52,865 bases of DNA from Amycolatopsis thermalba (lineage in GTDB: Bacteria; Actinomycetota; Actinomycetes; Mycobacteriales; Pseudonocardiaceae). Under the pieces are notes generated by a model that worked only from the letters and a program-made list of their open reading frames with translations, did no database searches and was not told where the DNA came from. Below are positions 8,307-16,969 of the stretch, in pieces (position 1 is the stretch's first letter; each line of letters starts with the position of its first letter). The position numbers were made by a program, and so were the translations under genes. Where the stretch lies: NCBI RefSeq assembly GCF_003385215.1, contig NZ_PQHW01000043.1:1-52865 (forward strand), read 5' to 3'.

Positions 8307-10112
8307 CTACTCCTGGTCGTCGGCGGACTTGCGGCGCCGCCCGGCGGCGGTGCCCGCGATGGCGAGCACGATCACCACCCCGGCGCCGATGGCGATCCAG
8401 GCGCCGGCGGACAGGCCACCGGCGGCGGACGAGCCACCTTCGGCCGGGGTCGCGCCGTAGAAGCCCCAGTAGCCGCTCTGCTCCATGATCTGGCCGGTGC
8501 CGGCGGGCTGCTTGGTGAAGCTCGCGAAGTTGTCCGACCGGTAGGCCTCGAGCACGTTGTCGTAGTCCAGCACGATGCTGGGCACCTGGTTGTAGTAGCG
8601 GGCCTGGGCCTGCTTGACCAGGTCGGCACGCTTGGCCGGGTCGAACTCGGTGCTTTCGGCGGCGTAGAGGCGGTCGAACTCGGGGTCGCAGAAGAACGCG
8701 GTGCTACTGCTGCTGCCGGCCACGGCGGGCAGGGCGGCGCAGGTCTGCTTGGACAGGATGTAGTCCGGGTCGGGGCTGGTGCCCCAGCCGGAGAAGGCCA
8801 GGTCGTAGTTGCCGTCGTTGGTGCGCTCGTCGACCTCGTTGTCGGAGACCAGCTGCTTGGTGGCCTTGATGCCGATGGCGCCGAGCCAGCTGACCACGTA
8901 GTCGGAGGCGCGCTGGGCGAAGTCCTCGCTGGCGCGGCCGAGCAGCCGCAGCTCGATCGGCTTGCCGTCCGGGCCGATGCGGGTGCCGTCGGCGCCGCGC
9001 GGGTAGCCGGCCTGGTCGAGCTGGGCGTTGGCGGCCGCCGGGTCGAAGGTGTAGCGCTCGCCCGGCGAGGGCTCCCAGTGGTAGGCCGGGAAGGAGGCGG
9101 GCACGATGCCGCCGCCGGGCTGGCCGTAGCCGCCGAGCACCTTGTCCACCAGGGTCTGCGGGTCCAGGGCGCGGGCGATGGCCTGCCGCACCCGCACGTC
9201 CTTGAGGACGGGGTTGCCGTCGCCGATCGGCTGGCGGGACAGGGTCTGGGCGCCGTGGTTGATGATCAGCTCGCGGTAGCGGCGGCCGGTCGCCTGGTTG
9301 GTGGTGATGTCCTCGGCGTTCTTCAGCGTGTCGAACTGGGTCGAGGTGAGCCGGTTGACGAAGTCGACCTCGTCGTTGCGCAGCGCGTTGACCGCGGCCT
9401 CGGAGTTCTTGTAGCTGATGAACTGCAGCTCGTCGATCTTGGCGCGGCCGCGCCAGTAGTCCGGGTTGGCCTTGAGCCGGACCAGCTCGTTCGGCCGGTA
9501 CTCGGTGATCAGGAACGGGCCGTCGCCGACCCCGACCACGGGCACCGAGTCGGTGGCCGGGTCGGTCATGTTCGCCTGGTTCGCCCAGATGTGCTCGGGC
9601 ACGATCGGCACGTCCAGCGCGGTCATGCTGGCCTGCGGGGTCTTGGTCCTGATGACCAGCGTGCGGTCGTCTGGGGCGGTGACCGACTCGAAGTTCTCGA
9701 CGTAGGTGCCGTTGGCCTCCTGCGCGTTCTCGTCGGTCATGATCCGGGTGAACGTGTAGGCCGCGTCCCGCGCGGTGACCGGCTTGCCGTCGGACCACTT
9801 GACGCCGTCGCGGATCCGGTAGGTCCAGGTCAGCTTGTCCGGCGAGGTGGACCAGGACTCGGCCAGGCCCGGCGCGGGGGTGTTGTCCTCGGCCGAAGGC
9901 AGCGTGAGGAACTCCCAGGTCATGCGGCCGACCATGGTGCTGGAGGCGAACGAGGCGAGGAACGGGTTCAGGTGGTCGATCTCCTGCACCAGCGCCACGC
10001 GCAGCACCGTGCCGCCCTGCTGCTGCGCGTGGGCGGCCGGCACGAACGGGCCGGTCACCAGCGCCGCGGCGGCCACCGCCGCACCCACGCGCGTTCGTCT
10101 CGGGAAACGCAT
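8307..10112 (-). CDS. Peptide-binding protein (SBP family 5) with C-terminal membrane anchor
   Basis: A 601-aa extracytoplasmic binding protein that captures peptides for the importer. Residues 1-29 form a Sec signal ending AAHA-QQQ, with no lipobox Cys. The family-5 pattern follows: a HLNPF segment, the signature LAESWSTSPDKLTWTYRIRD and WSDGKPVTARD. The end is unusual: a helix GAWIAIGAGVVIVLAIAGTA followed by GRRRKSADDQE, that is, a membrane anchor with a positive stop-transfer tail. Most Gram-positive binding proteins are lipoproteins instead. The ATG at 10112 is preceded by GAGGTGGGG; an upstream in-frame start at 10169 would bury the signal peptide. First gene of the operon, divergent from the D-aminopeptidase. 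Confidence 0.93.
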   Translation of the reverse strand: MRFPRRTRVGAAVAAAALVTGPFVPAAHAQQQGGTVLRVALVQEIDHLNPFLASFASSTMVGRMTWEFLTLPSAEDNTPAPGLAESWSTSPDKLTWTYRIRDGVKWSDGKPVTARDAAYTFTRIMTDENAQEANGTYVENFESVTAPDDRTLVIRTKTPQASMTALDVPIVPEHIWANQANMTDPATDSVPVVGVGDGPFLITEYRPNELVRLKANPDYWRGRAKIDELQFISYKNSEAAVNALRNDEVDFVNRLTSTQFDTLKNAEDITTNQATGRRYRELIINHGAQTLSRQPIGDGNPVLKDVRVRQAIARALDPQTLVDKVLGGYGQPGGGIVPASFPAYHWEPSPGERYTFDPAAANAQLDQAGYPRGADGTRIGPDGKPIELRLLGRASEDFAQRASDYVVSWLGAIGIKATKQLVSDNEVDERTNDGNYDLAFSGWGTSPDPDYILSKQTCAALPAVAGSSSSTAFFCDPEFDRLYAAESTEFDPAKRADLVKQAQARYYNQVPSIVLDYDNVLEAYRSDNFASFTKQPAGTGQIMEQSGYWGFYGATPAEGGSSAAGGLSAGAWIAIGAGVVIVLAIAGTAAGRRRKSADDQE

Positions 10113-10228
10113 CCCCACAGGTCCCCACCTCTCTGGCTGATTGTGGAACCGGAAAGTAACCACTTCCAAGCACGCCGAGTCAACGACTCACGGGTGGTGT
10201 TGCCGAGCCGTGACGTAAGGTCTGGACC

Positions 10229-11056
10229 ATGCGGATCATGATCTCGGCGGACATGGAGGGCGCCACCGGCGTCACCTGGACCGACGACGTCGTCCCGGGC
10301 ACCGAGCAGTGGCAGCGGTTCCGGCGGCTGTTCACCGGGGACGTGAACGCGGTGATCCGCGGCGTGTGCGCGGGCGGCGCGACCGGCGTGCTGGTCAACG
10401 AGGCGCACTCGTCGCAGCGGAACCTGCTGCTGGAGGACCTCGACGAGCGGGCCCGCATGCTCACCGGGCGGCACAAACCGCTGTCGATGATGCAGGGCAT
10501 CGAGTCCGGGGTGGACGGGGTGGTGTTCCTCGGCTACCACGCCGGGGCCGGGGCGGACGGGGTGCTGTCGCACACCTACCTGGAGAACCAGATCACCGGG
10601 GTGTGGCTGGACGGCGTCCCGGCCAGCGAGGGCCGCCTCAACGCCGCGCTGGCCGCCGAGCACGGGGTGCCGGTGCTGCTGGTGTCCGGCGACGACAAAA
10701 CCTGCGAGGACGCGGCGGACTACGCGCCGGGTGCCGAGCTGGTCGCCGTCAAGGAGTGCGTGAGCCGCTACGCCGCGATCTGCCTTCCCCCGTCGCGCAC
10801 CGCCGAGATGCTGAGCGCGGCCGCACGGGCGAGCATGGAGCGTGCGGTGCGGACACCGGGCACGGCCGCCGCGCACCGCATCGAGGTCGAGTTCGACGCG
10901 AGCCACCTGGCGCAGGCCGCCGCGGTGGTGCCGACCGTCGAGCAGACCGGCGTGCGCCGGGTCGGCTTCGACGCGGCCACGATGACCGACGCGATGAAGG
11001 CGTTCAAGGTGGTCACGGCGATCGCCGCGGGCGCGGTGCAGGGGAAGTATGGCTAA
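10229..11056 (+). CDS. dppA: M55 family D-aminopeptidase (Bacillus DppA type)
   Basis: A 275-aa cytoplasmic zinc peptidase that removes D-amino acids from the N-terminus of peptides such as D-Ala-D-Ala. Active-site residues fall where they do in the Bacillus enzyme: Asp8 and Glu10 (SADMEG), His60 (NEAHSS), His104 (GYHAGAG), nucleophile His115 (LSHTYL) and Glu134 (PASEG, one off the Bacillus numbering). It is divergent from the peptide importer (116 bp between the starts) and overlaps the M20 peptidase gene by eight bases. In Bacillus the same enzyme sits in the dpp operon with a peptide importer and an S66 enzyme, so the context fits cell-wall peptide use. Note that dppA in E. coli names the unrelated binding protein. 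Confidence 0.93.
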   Translation: MRIMISADMEGATGVTWTDDVVPGTEQWQRFRRLFTGDVNAVIRGVCAGGATGVLVNEAHSSQRNLLLEDLDERARMLTGRHKPLSMMQGIESGVDGVVFLGYHAGAGADGVLSHTYLENQITGVWLDGVPASEGRLNAALAAEHGVPVLLVSGDDKTCEDAADYAPGAELVAVKECVSRYAAICLPPSRTAEMLSAAARASMERAVRTPGTAAAHRIEVEFDASHLAQAAAVVPTVEQTGVRRVGFDAATMTDAMKAFKVVTAIAAGAVQGKYG

Positions 11057-12338
11057 CGTCGAAAGTCTGTGCGCGCAGCTGCTGCGGTTCGACACCACCA
11101 ACCGCGGCCACGGCGATGCCGAGGGCGAGCGGGACGCGGCGGAGTTCGTCGCGGGTGTGCTCGCCGGTGCGGGGCTGGAACCGGTGGTGCTGGAGTCCGC
11201 GCCGCGGCGCACGAACGTGGTCGCCCGCCTCCCGGGCGCCGACCCGTCGCTGCCCGCGCTGCTCGTGCAGGGGCACCTGGACGTGGTGCCTGCCGACGCC
11301 GCGGACTGGACGGTGCCGCCGTTCGCCGGGGAGGTCCGGGACGGGTTCCTGTGGGGCCGGGGCGCGGTGGACATGAAGGACTTCATCGCGATGGTGCTGA
11401 CCGCGGTCGCGGACGGGCTGCGGCCGCGGCGGGACCTGGTGCTGGCGTTCGTCGCCGACGAGGAGGACCGCGGCGAGTACGGGGCGCACTGGCTGGCGGC
11501 CGAGCACCGCGAGCTGTTCGACGGGTGCGTGGCCGCGATCAGCGAGTCCGGCGGCTACACCTACCACGTGCCCGCGGCGGACGGCTCGGTCAAACGGCTC
11601 TACCCGGTCGGCACGGCCGAGCGCGGCACCGCTCACATGCGGCTGACCGCGCGGGGCCGGGCCGGGCACGCCTCCCGGCCCAACCGGGAGAACGCCGTGG
11701 TCCGGCTGGTCGGCGCGCTGCAGCGGATCGCGGCGCACGAGTGGCCGGTCACGCTGACCCCGACGGTGGAGGCGTTCCTGGTCCGCACCGGGCAGGCGCT
11801 CGGCGTCGAGGTCGATCTGTCCGATGTGGAGGGCACGATGGCGCGGCTGGGCCCGGCGGCGAGGCTGGTGGAGCCGACCATCCGCAACAGCACCACGCCC
11901 ACGATGCTGGACGCCGGCTACAAGGTGAACGTGATCCCGAGCCTGGCTCAGGCCCAGATCGACACGCGGACGCTGCCGGGGACCGAGAAGCAGTTGCTGG
12001 AGGAGATCGACGAGCTGCTCGGGCCGGACATCACGCGCGAGTTCGTGGCGCACCAGCCGGCCGTGCAGGCGCCGGTGGACTCCCCGTGGTTCACCGCGAT
12101 GGCCGACGCGCTGCGGTCGCAGGACCCGGAGGCGGTGGTGGTGCCTTACTGCATGGGCGGCGGCACCGACGCCAAGGCGTTCAGCCCGCTGGGCATCGCC
12201 TGCTACGGCTTCGCGCCGCTGTGGCTGCCCGAGGGCTTCCCGTACCGGGCGATGGCCCACGGGGTGGACGAGCGGGTGCCGCTGGAGGGGCTGCACTTCG
12301 GCAAGCGGGTCCTGCAGCACTTCCTGACGCACTGCTGA
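11049..12338 (+). CDS. M20 family metallopeptidase (dipeptidase/deacylase)
   Basis: A 429-aa cytoplasmic di-zinc hydrolase. The metal and catalytic residues are visible: His76 and Asp78 in GHLDVVPAD, Asp108 in GRGAVDMKD, catalytic Glu138 and ligand Glu139 in ADEED, and a GGGTDAKAF segment near the C-terminus. The dimerisation domain lies in between (RLTARGRAGHASRP). Members cleave dipeptides or N-acyl amino acids; the exact substrate cannot be read from sequence. The ATG is inside the end of the D-aminopeptidase gene, so the two are coupled and probably finish the breakdown of imported peptides. A close paralogue lies at 38017-39327. Confidence 0.93.
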   Translation: MANVESLCAQLLRFDTTNRGHGDAEGERDAAEFVAGVLAGAGLEPVVLESAPRRTNVVARLPGADPSLPALLVQGHLDVVPADAADWTVPPFAGEVRDGFLWGRGAVDMKDFIAMVLTAVADGLRPRRDLVLAFVADEEDRGEYGAHWLAAEHRELFDGCVAAISESGGYTYHVPAADGSVKRLYPVGTAERGTAHMRLTARGRAGHASRPNRENAVVRLVGALQRIAAHEWPVTLTPTVEAFLVRTGQALGVEVDLSDVEGTMARLGPAARLVEPTIRNSTTPTMLDAGYKVNVIPSLAQAQIDTRTLPGTEKQLLEEIDELLGPDITREFVAHQPAVQAPVDSPWFTAMADALRSQDPEAVVVPYCMGGGTDAKAFSPLGIACYGFAPLWLPEGFPYRAMAHGVDERVPLEGLHFGKRVLQHFLTHC

Positions 12339-12392
12339 CCGCTTCCTGCCGCGGCGTTCCCGGCCGGGGCGGCGGACCCCTACCGTGACGGC

Positions 12393-12956
12393 ATGCCGCG
12401 GTTCGATCTCCACACCCGTGCCGGACTCGTGCTCGCGGTGGGCCTGCTCGCCGCCGGGTGTTCCGGCGGCGGCTCCGGCTCGCCGCTGGTGCCGCCCGCC
12501 ACCAGCACAGCGCCCACCACCACGACAGCACCCACCACCACGACGGCGCAGCTGGGCAAGTACCCGCTGGCGGAGCTGGCGCGGCAGCCGTGCCGCGCGC
12601 TCGACGAGCGCGACCTCGCCGCGCTCGGCATCACCGGCCCGGGCCGGGAGGAAGCCACCCAGTACGGGACCGCCTGCCACTGGCTGGTCGGGGACCAGAA
12701 CGTCAGCCTGCACCCGGACGTGCCGCTGTCCTACGCCCAGACGATGACCGAGGGCGGGCGCACCTCCCAGGTGCCGGTCGGGCAGCGGCAGGCGGTGCAG
12801 GCGGAGTTCCAGCGCATCTGTTTCGTCTTCGTCGCGGTGGGCGGTGTCGATCACCTGATCAGCGCCACGGGCATCCCGGAGCCCGGGGCGCCGCAGGAGG
12901 GCGCCTGTCCCGCCGCGGCGTCGGTGGTCGCCGCCGCCCTGACCCACCTGGAGTGA
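12393..12956 (+). CDS. Secreted lipoprotein, DUF3558-like
   Basis: 187 aa with a lipoprotein signal: MPRFDLHTRAG, hydrophobic core, lipobox LAAGC (Cys23), then a Gly/Ser run and a low-complexity linker of repeated TTTTAP units. The folded part begins KYPLAELARQPCRAL and carries a later CHWLV; the spaced cysteines and short beta-rich domain resemble DUF3558, a family of actinobacterial surface lipoproteins of unknown role. It starts 55 bp after the peptidase and may be transcribed with it, but there is no functional link to propose. Low-complexity codons (ACC runs) mark the linker at about 12505-12548. Confidence 0.8.
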   Translation: MPRFDLHTRAGLVLAVGLLAAGCSGGGSGSPLVPPATSTAPTTTTAPTTTTAQLGKYPLAELARQPCRALDERDLAALGITGPGREEATQYGTACHWLVGDQNVSLHPDVPLSYAQTMTEGGRTSQVPVGQRQAVQAEFQRICFVFVAVGGVDHLISATGIPEPGAPQEGACPAAASVVAAALTHLE

Positions 12957-13073
12957 GCGGGATAAACCTCGTCCGCTGATCGCGGTAGGGGATTCACCCG
13001 ACCCTGTCCGGTTTGGGTCAGGTTTGGCGCGCCCGCTTGACGCGCCCCCGACCTGCGCGTTTCGCTGCCTGAC

Positions 13074-16000
13074 ATGGTCCGAACCACGCGTGTGCTGGCC
13101 GTCGCCCTCCTGATGACCGGTCTGGTCGCCGCGCCGCCCGCGGCCGCGCAGCCGCCGGCGCGGTTCGCGTCGTCGTTCGAAGCCGGGCAGCCCGAGCCGG
13201 ACTGGGTGGACACCGTCGAGACCGGCCGGGACGGGCGCCCGCTGGCCTCCGGGGTGAACGGCGCGAACGGCTCGGCCATCCCCGGTGACGTGCGCGGCAA
13301 GGCCACCGGCGCGACCGCGAGCGCGGAGAACACCGGCGCCGGGGAGGTCGCGGTGAACGTGCTCGACGGCAGGCCGGAGTCGAAGTGGCTCGCGTTCGCC
13401 CCCACCGGCTGGGTGCAGGCCGAGTTCGCCGAGCCGGTCGCCATCACCCGCTACGGCCTGACCTCGGCCAACGACGCCCCGGAACGCGACCCGCGCGACT
13501 GGACGCTGCGGGGCTCCGACGACGGCGTCACCTGGACCACTGTGGACAGCCAGCGCGGGCAGACCTTCGGCGAGCGGTTGCAGGCCAGGGAGTTCCGCCT
13601 CGCGGCCACCGCCACCCACCGCTTCTACCGGCTGGACGTCACCGCGAACAACGGCGCGGACATCGTGCAGCTCGCCGAGCTGCTGCTGGCCGACGACCAG
13701 CCGGCCCCGCCGCCGCTGCCCACCATGCGGTCCTATCCGGACAGTGGCCCGCCCGGCGGCTACACCAGCAAACCGCGCGCCGGGTTCACCGGGTTGCGTG
13801 CCTTCCACTACGGCGGCACCCAGACCGCGCGGCACGGCTACTCCTACAACAAGGTGTTCGACGTGCGGATCCCGGTGCGCGCCGACACCGAGCTGTCGTA
13901 CACGGTGTTTCCCGAGCTGACCGGGGACGACCTGAAGTACCCGAGCACGCACGTCGCGGTCGACCTGGCCTTCACCGACGGCACCTACCTGTCCGGCCTG
14001 GGCGCGGTGGACCAGTACGAGTTCCCGCTCAGCCCGCGCGGGCAGGGTGCGGCCAAGTCGCTCTACGCCAACCAGTGGAACCTGGTGCGCTCCGCGATCG
14101 GCACGGTCGCCCGCGGCAAGACCGTCGCGCGCATCCTCGTCGCCTACGACAACCCGGACGGTCCCGGTTCGTTCAACGGCTGGTTCGACGACATCACGCT
14201 CGGCCCGGCCGCGCCGCAGGCCCGCGTCACCCGCCTGTCCGACCACGTGCTCACCACCCGCGGCACCAACGCCAACGGCACGTTCTCGCGCGGCAACAAC
14301 TTCCCCGCCACCGCGGTCCCGCACGGCTTCAACTTCTGGACCCCGGTCACCGACGCCGGGTCGCTGAACTGGCTCTACCGCTACCAGGAGGGCAACAACG
14401 CGCAGAACCGGCCCGCGCTGCAGGCGCTGTCGCTGTCGCACCAGCCGAGCCCGTGGATGGGTGACCGGCAGACCTTCCAGGTGATGCCCTCGGCCGCCGC
14501 CGGGGTGCCGGACGGCAACCGGGCCGCGCGGGCGCTGCCGTTCGACCACGCCAACGAGACGGCCAAACCGCACTACTACGGCGTCACGTTCGACAACGGG
14601 GTCAAGGCCGAGATCACGCCGGCCGACCACGCGGCGATGTTCCGGTTCACCTTCCCCGGCGCCGACGCGAACCTGATCTTCGACAACGTCAGCGACGCGG
14701 GCGGCCTCACCCTCGACCCGGCCACCGGCACGCTGTCCGGGTTCACCGACACGCGCAGCGGCAACTCCGCCGGGGCCGGCCGCATGTTCGTCTACGCGGT
14801 CTTCGACCGCCCGGTCACCGGCGGGTCGATGCTGCCCGGCGAGGGCCGCGACCACGTCCGCGGTTACCTGAAGTTCGCCCCGGGCCGCGGCGGGGTGGTC
14901 GGGATGCGGATCGCGACCTCGCTGATCAGCGTCGACCAGGCGAAACGCAACCTCGAACAGGAGATCCCGGCGGGTACGGCGTTCGACACGGTCCGCTCCG
15001 CCGCGCAGGCCGCCTGGGACCGCAAGCTGGGGGTGATCGAGGTGGAGGGCGCCACGCGCGACCAGCTGACCACCCTGTACTCGAACCTGTACCGGCTGTT
15101 CCTCTACCCGAACTCCGGGTTCGAGAACGTCGGCACCACCCGCGCCCCGCGCCACGCCTACGCCAGCCCGGTCGCGCCGAAGGCCGGGCCGGACACGCCG
15201 ACGCAGACCGGGGCGACGGTCGTCGACGGCGAGATCTACGTCAACAACGGGTTCTGGGACACCTACCGCACCACCTGGCCCGCCTACGCGCTGCTGACCC
15301 CGGACATGGCCGGGCGGATGATCGACGGGTTCGTGCAGCAGTACCGCGACGCCGGGTGGATCGCCCGGTGGTCCTCCCCCGGCTACGCGAACCTGATGAC
15401 CGGCACCAGTTCCGACGTGGCCTTCGCCGACGCCTACCTCAAGGGCGTGCGGAACTTCGACGTCCAGGCGGCCTACGACGCGGCGATCCGCAACGCCACG
15501 GTGGCGCCGCCGAACGAGAACGTCGGCCGGAAGGGCCTGGAGCAGTCGATCTTCCTCGGGTACACGCCGACCTCGACCGGTGAGGGCATGTCGTGGGCGA
15601 TCGAGGGCTACCTCAACGACTTCGGCATCGCGATGATGGCGCAGAAGCTGGCCGAGGAGGCCGCGCCGGACGACCCGCGCCGCCGCGAGTACGCCGAGAA
15701 CGCCGAGTACTTCCGCGGCCGGGCGCAGAACTACGTGCACATGTTCGACCCGGCGGCCGGGTTCTTCCAGGGCCGCGCCGCCGACGGCACGTTCCGGGTC
15801 CCGGCCGGCCAGTACGACCCGCGGGTGTGGGGCTACGACTACACCGAGACCAACGGCTGGAACATGGCGTTCACGGTGCCGCAGGACGGGCAGGGACTGG
15901 CCAACCTCTACGGCGGCCGCGACGGGCTCGCCGAGAAGCTGGACGAGTTCTTCAGCACCCCGGAGACCGCCCGGTTCCCCGGCGCGTACGGCGGGCCGAT

Positions 16001-16889
16001 CCACGAGATGCGGGAGGCGCGGGACGTGCGGATGGGCCAGTACGGCCACTCCAACCAGCCCTCCCACCACATCGCCTACATGTACGACTTCGCCGGGCAG
16101 CCGTGGCAGACGCAGGCCCGGGTGCGGGAAGCGCTGTCCCGGCTGTATCTGGGCAGCGAGATCGGGCAGGGCTACGCCGGGGACGAGGACAACGGCGAGA
16201 TGTCGGCCTGGTACGTGTTCAGCGCGCTCGGGTTCTACCCGCTGCGGATGGGCAGCCCGTCCTACGCGGTCGGGTCGCCGCTGTTCACCAAGGCGACCGT
16301 GCACCTGGCGGGCGGCCGGGACCTGGTGATCAACGCGCCGAGGAACAGCGCCCGCAACGTCTACGTGCAGGGGCTGCGGGTCGACGGCCGGGCGTGGACG
16401 TCGACCGCGCTGCCGCACGACGTGCTGGCCAAGGGCGGCACGCTGGACTTCGCGATGGGCCCGAGCCCGTCGCGCTGGGGTGCCGGGGAGGTGCCGCCCT
16501 CGCTCACCGCGGGCGACCAGGTCCCGCGGCCGCCCGCGGACCTCACCACACCCGGCGGGCCGCTGTTCGACAACACCTCCGCCACCCAGGCCCGGCCGCT
16601 GGAGACGGTGGACTGCCCGGTCCCCGGCCCGGTGACCGCGACGTTCTACACGCTCACCTCGGCCAAGGATGGCGGCGACCCGAGCGGCTGGGTGCTGGAG
16701 GGCTCGGCCGACGGGAGGAGCTGGACGCCGCTGGACACCCGGTCCGGGGAGACGTTCGCCTGGCGGCAGCAGACGCGCGCGTTCAAGATCGCCGCGCCCG
16801 GCGCGTACGCGCATTACCGGCTGCGGATCACGGGCAGCACGGGCGGTCCGCCGGGGTTGTCGGAAGTGGAACTGCTCGGCGGGAGGTGA
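13074..16889 (+). CDS. Secreted GH92 alpha-mannosidase with two discoidin-type modules
   Basis: A 1271-aa exo-alpha-mannosidase (family GH92, calcium dependent) acting outside the cell on mannans or N-glycans. Order: signal peptide 1-25 (AAA-Q cleavage); F5/8 type C (discoidin) module about 55-205; beta-sandwich from about 230; GH92 entry motif TFSRGNNFPATAVPHGFNF near 400; helical barrel with GFWDTYRTTWPA and GYANLMTGTSSDVAFADAY; GDEDNGEMSAWYV near 1040, which carries the conserved acidic residues of the family; a second discoidin-like piece about 1170-1271. Family members need an intact signal to reach glycans, and this one has it. The next gene is a shorter paralogue in the same direction, 80 bp away. 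Linkage specificity (alpha-1,2 is most common) is not readable. Confidence 0.95.
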   Translation: MVRTTRVLAVALLMTGLVAAPPAAAQPPARFASSFEAGQPEPDWVDTVETGRDGRPLASGVNGANGSAIPGDVRGKATGATASAENTGAGEVAVNVLDGRPESKWLAFAPTGWVQAEFAEPVAITRYGLTSANDAPERDPRDWTLRGSDDGVTWTTVDSQRGQTFGERLQAREFRLAATATHRFYRLDVTANNGADIVQLAELLLADDQPAPPPLPTMRSYPDSGPPGGYTSKPRAGFTGLRAFHYGGTQTARHGYSYNKVFDVRIPVRADTELSYTVFPELTGDDLKYPSTHVAVDLAFTDGTYLSGLGAVDQYEFPLSPRGQGAAKSLYANQWNLVRSAIGTVARGKTVARILVAYDNPDGPGSFNGWFDDITLGPAAPQARVTRLSDHVLTTRGTNANGTFSRGNNFPATAVPHGFNFWTPVTDAGSLNWLYRYQEGNNAQNRPALQALSLSHQPSPWMGDRQTFQVMPSAAAGVPDGNRAARALPFDHANETAKPHYYGVTFDNGVKAEITPADHAAMFRFTFPGADANLIFDNVSDAGGLTLDPATGTLSGFTDTRSGNSAGAGRMFVYAVFDRPVTGGSMLPGEGRDHVRGYLKFAPGRGGVVGMRIATSLISVDQAKRNLEQEIPAGTAFDTVRSAAQAAWDRKLGVIEVEGATRDQLTTLYSNLYRLFLYPNSGFENVGTTRAPRHAYASPVAPKAGPDTPTQTGATVVDGEIYVNNGFWDTYRTTWPAYALLTPDMAGRMIDGFVQQYRDAGWIARWSSPGYANLMTGTSSDVAFADAYLKGVRNFDVQAAYDAAIRNATVAPPNENVGRKGLEQSIFLGYTPTSTGEGMSWAIEGYLNDFGIAMMAQKLAEEAAPDDPRRREYAENAEYFRGRAQNYVHMFDPAAGFFQGRAADGTFRVPAGQYDPRVWGYDYTETNGWNMAFTVPQDGQGLANLYGGRDGLAEKLDEFFSTPETARFPGAYGGPIHEMREARDVRMGQYGHSNQPSHHIAYMYDFAGQPWQTQARVREALSRLYLGSEIGQGYAGDEDNGEMSAWYVFSALGFYPLRMGSPSYAVGSPLFTKATVHLAGGRDLVINAPRNSARNVYVQGLRVDGRAWTSTALPHDVLAKGGTLDFAMGPSPSRWGAGEVPPSLTAGDQVPRPPADLTTPGGPLFDNTSATQARPLETVDCPVPGPVTATFYTLTSAKDGGDPSGWVLEGSADGRSWTPLDTRSGETFAWRQQTRAFKIAAPGAYAHYRLRITGSTGGPPGLSEVELLGGR

Positions 16890-16969
16890 CTCACCGGCGG
16901 TGCGGCGCGTTGTCCGGGGCGGCGCCGCTCGGCGGGAAGTGATCGGCCCGGGCGGTTACGGTAGGCCAG

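Noticed and set aside
11013..16814. A 1933-residue open frame on the minus strand
   Set aside because: It is antisense to the M20, lipoprotein and GH92 genes, is rich in His/Arg/Val with no domain, and is a normal effect of high GC content.
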